Of a stretch of 8,644 bases of DNA, positions 5,688 to 8,644 are shown piece after piece. The translations under genes were made by a program, and so were the position numbers. A model generated the notes under the pieces. It saw only the letters and a program-made list of their open reading frames with translations. It did not search any database and was not told where the DNA came from. Each line of letters opens with the position of its first letter. The first letter of the stretch is position 1. The stretch is from Chrysiogenia bacterium (GTDB lineage: Bacteria; JAGRBM01): assembly GCA_020434085.1 (NCBI GenBank), contig JAGRBM010000070.1, forward strand, positions 1 through 8,644. Reading direction: 5' to 3'.

Positions 5688-6332
5688 TTACGGCGGGCCG
5701 CGTCCGGGGGAGTCGGCGCGGCATTCGTAGGCGGGTTGCGTGGGGTGAGACTCCGAATCGTGCACGTGCACGTGCTCGTGCACGACTTCTTCGGCGGGCG
5801 GCGTCTTGGGGCTGTCGTCGGTTGCCTCACTGCTCGGGCGGCCCACTCTCCTTGCGGCGTCGCGGGTTCTTGCGAGCAGGGTACGTGCGGCGCGGAGCTG
5901 GATCTCGGGGCCTTCGCCCTCGATGACGGCGGCGAGGAGCTGAGCCCAGGCGTGGCTTTTGAGCTGGCCCTCCACACTGGTCACGTTGCCGGCCTTGTTG
6001 AGGATCTCGACGAGGCCCGCGGTCATGTCGGTGCAGATGCCCGATTCGCGATTGAGACGATTGATGTCGACGAGCGCCATGTTCGCCCGGGCGCGCTGCT
6101 CATTGGTTGCGGGGCGGCTCGAATCGGGAACCTCGGCGAGCGCCTCGTCGAGGACGCGGGCGGCGCGCATGCGCAGTTGCCGGTCGGGCGCGCGGTTGCA
6201 CACGGTGGAGACCATCACGAGCGCCCGGATGCGACAGACCGCCGCGCGCGGGTCTTCGAAGAGCGGGCCGCGCGTGCGGCTCCATTCATCGAGAAAGTGA
6301 TCGCTCAGGCTGAAGCGTTGTTCCTTTGCCAT
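5688..6332 (-). CDS. Hypothetical helical protein with His-Val tail
   Basis: A 214-residue protein of unknown family. The ATG at 6332 has a GGGAGG SD about 9 nt upstream on the minus strand, and the SD can pair with the adjacent CTCCC as a small GGGAG/CTCCC hairpin. Residues 1-165 are Ala/Arg-rich and predicted by eye to be mostly helical, with repeated-looking segments (RMRAARVLDEAL near 54-65 and QLRAARTLLARTRDAARR near 144-161). These suggest a helical repeat or bundle, possibly nucleic-acid-associated. After about residue 165 the chain becomes low-complexity and includes the alternating histidine stretch HEHVHVHD (185-192), encoded by an almost perfect DNA palindrome (5758-5785). There is no signal peptide or TM segment. 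About 80 nt of T-rich plus-strand sequence without a recognised signal separates its stop from the repeat ending at 5596. A long antisense frame here is a shadow. Confidence 0.6.
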   Translation of the reverse strand: MAKEQRFSLSDHFLDEWSRTRGPLFEDPRAAVCRIRALVMVSTVCNRAPDRQLRMRAARVLDEALAEVPDSSRPATNEQRARANMALVDINRLNRESGICTDMTAGLVEILNKAGNVTSVEGQLKSHAWAQLLAAVIEGEGPEIQLRAARTLLARTRDAARRVGRPSSEATDDSPKTPPAEEVVHEHVHVHDSESHPTQPAYECRADSPGRGPP

Positions 6333-6411
6333 CTTCGGGAGCCCTCCCTTGAAGAAGAGTTTCCCATGGCGGCGTGACAGGGGGCGTCACAGTTGCGAAG
6401 TGAGACAGCTA

Positions 6412-6570
6412 CTCATTCCCTGCTCCCCCGCGCCGGGGGAGCTGTCGCCGGAGGCGACTGAGGGGGTCGTGGCAGGGCGATCAGACTTCAGAAAGGGAGC
6501 AGCGTGCCGGCACCGGCACCCCCTCAGCCCGGCGTTGCCGGACAGCTCCCCCGGAGGGGGAGCAGGGAGT
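6412..6570. repeat. CTCCCCC-type palindromic repeat element
   Basis: Imperfect terminal inverted repeats run from ACTC at 6412 to GAGT ending at 6570. Both ends contain hairpins of CTCCCCC with GGGGGAG (6423-6443 and 6545-6563). Next inside, GTCGCC-GGA-GGCGAC (6445-6459) on the left corresponds to CGGC-GTT-GCCG (6531-6541) on the right. The inner arms CTGAGGGGGT and ACCCCCTCAG (6519-6528) pair. At the centre GTGCCG-GCAC-CGGCAC (6505-6520) can form a further hairpin. It separates two hypothetical minus-strand genes. Confidence 0.78.
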
Positions 6571-6596
6571 TGGAGTTCAATCAGATTTTGCTGGAC

Positions 6597-6776
6597 TCAG
6601 CTCTCGCTGGAATCGGGATCGGTCTCATCGAGGGTGTCGTCGTCTTCGTCGTGGATGGTCAGCGGCAGGCCGGTCAGGTCCTCGGCGCGGGCCAGGGTCT
6701 GCTCGATGGCGCGGCGGAAGGCGCTGCCGGCCGGAAGGCGGTCGTAGAGTTTCTTGATTCGCTCTGCCGTGTCCAT
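6597..6776 (-). CDS. Small hypothetical protein with acidic tail
   Basis: A 59-residue protein starting MDTAERIKKLYDRLPAGSAF. The ATG at 6776 is chosen because AGGGAGAGG ends 5 nt upstream; an in-frame GTG at 6905 lacks a good SD. Residues 1-36 look like two amphipathic helices (AERIKKLYDRL and AFRRAIEQTLARAEDL), and the tail is strongly acidic (HDEDDDTLDETDPDSSES, 42-59). It is probably soluble and might act as a DNA-mimic, adaptor or regulatory peptide, but nothing in the sequence identifies a function. Same strand as the hypothetical gene at 6332-5688, but a repeat lies between, so co-transcription is uncertain. Confidence 0.5.
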   Translation of the reverse strand: MDTAERIKKLYDRLPAGSAFRRAIEQTLARAEDLTGLPLTIHDEDDDTLDETDPDSSES

Positions 6777-6884
6777 GGGCGCCTCTCCCTTCCGGCTCTC
6801 CGGTGCTGCGTGGCCTGCGGCGGGGCGCAAAACCCCCTCCGTGAGGCCCGGGAGCCCCCGTGGGCCCCGAAAATCAACCGCCGT

Positions 6885-6912
6885 TTTATTCACGATGCTT
6901 TCCACCTATGAT
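6885..6912 (+). promoter_or_regulatory. Weak candidate promoter for the leader ORF and hydrolase
   Basis: A TATGAT at 6907-6912 resembles a -10 box. The best -35 at 16-nt spacing is TTTATT (6885-6890), only half matching the consensus. It sits in the AT-rich part of the divergent gap (6777-6926), just before an AAGGAG Shine-Dalgarno at 6913-6918. If the -10 is used, transcription would begin very close to that SD, which weakens the assignment. Confidence 0.25.
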
Positions 6913-6926
6913 AAGGAGTGTTGCGC

Positions 6927-7049
6927 GTGCCAGCAAGGCGCGTTGCATCAATGGGCCAGATACCCATAATGGGACGCAGGCGGGGCAATTGGCGCATTGA
7001 AGCGCGCGGCCTGCGCGCGCTTTGGCAGATGGAGGATCGACACACGTGA
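6927..7049 (+). CDS. Possible 40-codon leader ORF coupled to the hydrolase
   Basis: A GTG at 6927 lies 8 nt after a good SD (AAGGAG, 6913-6918) and opens a 40-residue Arg-rich frame (starts MPARRVASMGQIP, ends LWQMEDRHT). Its TGA (7047-7049) overlaps the GTG start of the hydrolase as GTGA (7046-7049), the same junction style used in the minus-strand operon. This is too short for family assignment. It could encode a real small basic protein or serve only to couple or attenuate translation of the hydrolase. No homology is recognised, so the call rests on the SD, the spacing and the overlap. Confidence 0.4.
   Translation: MPARRVASMGQIPIMGRRRGNWRIEARGLRALWQMEDRHT
7000..7022 (+). promoter_or_regulatory. 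GC-rich hairpin just upstream of the hydrolase Shine-Dalgarno
   Basis: AAGCGCGCG (7000-7008) pairs perfectly with CGCGCGCTT (7014-7022) around a 5-nt loop, 5 nt before the SD region at 7028-7036. It lies inside the leader ORF, so translating ribosomes would melt it. This suits a translational-coupling or attenuation device; only a few T follow, so it is a poor intrinsic terminator. Confidence 0.4.
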
Positions 7050-8026
7050 TCAACTACCAGGTCCAGACCCTCGACGAGGACGTCAATCCGCTCACCTACG
7101 AGCGGCCCTACATGTCCAACCTCCGCATGCTGATCTCCATTCTCGGCGAGACCTATTACGTCGCCAAGAACGTGACCGACCACACGGTGGGCTTTACCGA
7201 GCGCCTTGTATTCGGCGAGAAATACCTCCACCAGCGGCTCAAGGAATACAGGGGACAGAAGCGCATCGCGTTTCTCTATCACGGCTACTTCCAGGCGCGC
7301 GCGGGCTACGAGCGCATGGAGCACTTTCTCGAGAGCGAGCTGTTCAACATCTTCGCCATCTCGGGCGGCTACCAGCCCTACAGCCAGGACATCCGCCTCT
7401 CGGCCGAGCACGAGGCGCACATCCTCGAGTACGTGCTCTCGCAGACCGATGCCGAGGAAGTCTTCCTCATCGGCCACAGCCAGGGCGGGCTGGTCATTCG
7501 CTACATGCTCCAGAAACTGGGGCTCGCAAAGAAGTATCCCCAGATCTCCAAGGCGATCACCCTGCACACCCCGCACATGGGCACGTGGATCGCGACCGCG
7601 GGAATCGCCCACAAGGGGATCACCTCCACCATCGAGCGCATCGTTCCGGGCTTTCCCAAGATCCGCGGCGAGAGCGGCATCCAGATGATTCCGGGCAGCG
7701 CCTTCCTGCGCGATCTCAATTCCCAGCCGCTTCCCGAGAACATCGGCTGGACGAGCATCTACAGCTACGTCGATCCGCTGGTGTGGCCCGCACGCTGCGC
7801 GCGCATGCCCTATCCGGAGGCGACCAACATCCTGCTCAAGAAGATCGGGCACGTCAGCCCGCTCTACAACATCCAGGTCTTCGAGCTCATCCTGAAGACC
7901 ATGCTGCTGACCCCCAAGGGCCAGCGCACCGACGACTCGACCATCATCGATCGCGACGTGCTCATGCGAAAGCGGCTCCAGAAAATGGGACGCAAGTTCG
8001 AGGAATTCGTGCAGAGCTCGGACTGA
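7046..8026 (+). CDS. Alpha/beta-hydrolase fold lipase/esterase
   Basis: A 326-residue protein with a textbook serine-hydrolase layout. An early oxyanion-hole strand reads FLYHGYFQ (HG at 79-80). The nucleophile elbow is G143-H-S145-Q-G147 followed by G-L-V-I-R-Y, as in PGAP1-like and triacylglycerol lipase families. A strand SYVDPLVWP supplies a likely Asp (D243), and IGHVSPLYN a likely catalytic His (H269). LHTPHMGTWIA after the nucleophile is typical of lipase-class proteins. I chose the GTG at 7046 because GGAGGA (7031-7036) sits 9 nt upstream; an in-frame TTG at 7022 lies upstream of that SD and is less likely. There is no signal peptide, so an intracellular or non-classically exported enzyme is expected. 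Substrate is unknown; short- to medium-chain acyl esters are the family default. A palindromic terminator follows the stop. Confidence 0.87.
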   Translation: MINYQVQTLDEDVNPLTYERPYMSNLRMLISILGETYYVAKNVTDHTVGFTERLVFGEKYLHQRLKEYRGQKRIAFLYHGYFQARAGYERMEHFLESELFNIFAISGGYQPYSQDIRLSAEHEAHILEYVLSQTDAEEVFLIGHSQGGLVIRYMLQKLGLAKKYPQISKAITLHTPHMGTWIATAGIAHKGITSTIERIVPGFPKIRGESGIQMIPGSAFLRDLNSQPLPENIGWTSIYSYVDPLVWPARCARMPYPEATNILLKKIGHVSPLYNIQVFELILKTMLLTPKGQRTDDSTIIDRDVLMRKRLQKMGRKFEEFVQSSD

Positions 8027-8045
8027 GGCCGGCTCCCGCGACCAG

Positions 8046-8075
8046 AAAAAGGGCGACGCATGCGTCGCCCTTTTT
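8046..8075. terminator. Perfect palindromic bidirectional intrinsic terminator
   Basis: GGGCGACGCA (8051-8060) and TGCGTCGCCC (8061-8070) are exact reverse complements. A5 (8046-8050) and T5 (8071-8075) flank them, so the whole 30 nt is one perfect palindrome. On either strand this gives a GC stem and a U-run. It starts 20 nt after the hydrolase stop and could also end transcripts arriving from the minus-strand gene at 8644-8233. Confidence 0.85.
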
Positions 8076-8095
8076 ACGTTATCGTGCCACTCAAA

Positions 8096-8212
8096 CCGTT
8101 CGTCCTGAGTGCGTTGCGTAGCAACGTGTATCGAAGGGCGGTCGACAGCCTCGACACCTCCAGGCCCGTTGGCCCTTCGATACGGCGCGTCGCGCCTACT
8201 CAGGACGGACGG
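8096..8212. repeat. Cloverleaf palindromic repeat, copy 2
   Basis: Same family as 5453-5596. The outer arms are CCGTTCGTCCTGAGT (8096-8110) and TACTCAGGACGGACGG (8197-8212), with one mismatch, GAACGG against GACGG-type ends. The inner arms GTATCGAAGGGC (8128-8139) and GCCCTTCGATAC (8172-8183) are perfect. The side hairpins are CGTTGC-GTA-GCAACG (8112-8126) and GGCGC-GTC-GCGCC (8184-8196). It fills the gap between convergent genes, directly after the terminator. Confidence 0.85.
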
Positions 8213-8232
8213 GGCGGGGGTGCGGCAGCGCC

Positions 8233-8644
8233 CTAACCCTCGAGCGCCGCGCGCAGTGCCTCGGCATGTGCGCGCGGGAGCCCCGGCGGGCTGACCAGCA
8301 CGCGGCCGCTTGCGAGGGCTTCGACGCGCATGTCGGCGCCGACTTCCTCACCCAGGGCGGCGGCCAGCCCTCCGGCCTCGCCTTCGAGCGAGATGAAATA
8401 GGAGGCCATGCTGGCACCGTCGCCGAGAATCACATGATAGAACAGGCGCCCGCCGATGCGGCACTTGTGGGCGTTGTGAATCATCCAGCCCGTGCGCGTC
8501 AGACGCGCCTCCACGGGCTCGGGCACGAGCGCGCGGTCGAGCTGCTCCTCGTGCTCGGTGCGCAGGTGGCCGTCTTCACCGGCGAAGATGGCATGGATGC
8601 AGTGGTGGTGCTGACCCGCGAAGTCCGAAGCGTGCAGCAGCGCG
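8233..8644 (-). CDS. Unrecognised protein, 5' end outside the window
   Basis: The minus-strand frame is open from the window edge to the TAG at 8235-8233, giving at least 137 residues. A GTG at 8526 could be proposed as a start, but the frame stays open and protein-like upstream, including a dense His/Cys run (GQHHHCIHAIF), so I treat it as a fragment. Visible further on are GWMIHNAHKCRIGGRLFYHVILGDG and a SYFISLEGEAGG strand, suggesting a small alpha/beta domain with histidines and two cysteines that could bind metal or heme. The pattern faintly resembles the C-terminal half of anti-sigma-type regulators, but the classical HxxxCxxC zinc motif is not present in what can be seen. Function unknown. 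Confidence 0.6.
   Translation of the reverse strand, partial: ALLHASDFAGQHHHCIHAIFAGEDGHLRTEHEEQLDRALVPEPVEARLTRTGWMIHNAHKCRIGGRLFYHVILGDGASMASYFISLEGEAGGLAAALGEEVGADMRVEALASGRVLVSPPGLPRAHAEALRAALEG

Noticed and set aside
5520-6377. 285-codon plus-strand frame opposite the His-tail protein
   Set aside because: It begins inside a palindromic repeat and lacks a credible SD; the minus-strand gene has a proper SD and a more protein-like composition.
7000-7022. Intrinsic terminator before the hydrolase
   Set aside because: The stem is strong but is followed by only three T before GG, so a translation-linked hairpin is the more cautious reading.
6890-7852. 320-codon minus-strand frame opposite the hydrolase
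   Set aside because: The plus strand encodes a clear GHSQG hydrolase with Asp and His in order; the antisense frame is a third-position GC artefact.
2309-8212. Insertion sequence or composite transposon
   Set aside because: Inverted-repeat elements are present but all are about 110-160 nt and non-coding, and no transposase or target-site duplication could be identified.

Overview
This is a GC-rich bacterial stretch (roughly 60-65 % G+C by eye), with overlapping stop/start codons, purine-rich Shine-Dalgarno sites and many short palindromic intergenic repeats. There is no rRNA, tRNA, CRISPR array, transposase or phage gene. The repeat types (TCCTGAG/GAAGGGC arms, CTCTCCC hairpins, CACGGATG repeats) and gene style fit an environmental, possibly deltaproteobacterial-type, genome. 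That placement is inference from general resemblance, not from a marker gene.

Layout. 33-1229 (+) is an NDH-2-like FAD/NAD(P) oxidoreductase. 1378-2172 (+) is a transglutaminase-fold protein whose catalytic Cys and His positions appear to be replaced; it has a candidate promoter and a terminator-like hairpin. 2309-2515 is a run of repeats. 5228-2518 (-) is a tight four-gene operon in which every junction overlaps by 4-8 nt: a lipoprotein with a metallopeptidase-like but degenerate HLMAH site, a two-TM/zinc-ribbon protein, an acidic cytosolic protein of lower GC, and a second two-TM/zinc-ribbon protein paralogous to the first. 5310-5596 holds two more palindromic repeats. 6332-5688 and 6776-6597 (-) are hypothetical proteins separated by another repeat. 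6927-8026 (+) is a possible 40-codon leader ORF coupled by a GTGA overlap to a GHSQG alpha/beta hydrolase (lipase/esterase), followed by a perfect palindromic terminator and another repeat. 8644-8233 (-) is the 3' part of an unrecognised gene that runs off the window.

The best candidate for something undescribed is the four-gene minus-strand operon bracketed by repeats. It pairs a membrane-anchored pseudo-metallopeptidase-like lipoprotein with twin zinc-ribbon membrane proteins. The twins share 47 of 49 nt at their 5' ends but diverge in the membrane segments. The second theme is a set of intergenic repeat families that look different yet share a design: conserved arms around a small hairpin whose sequence changes while its base pairing is kept.
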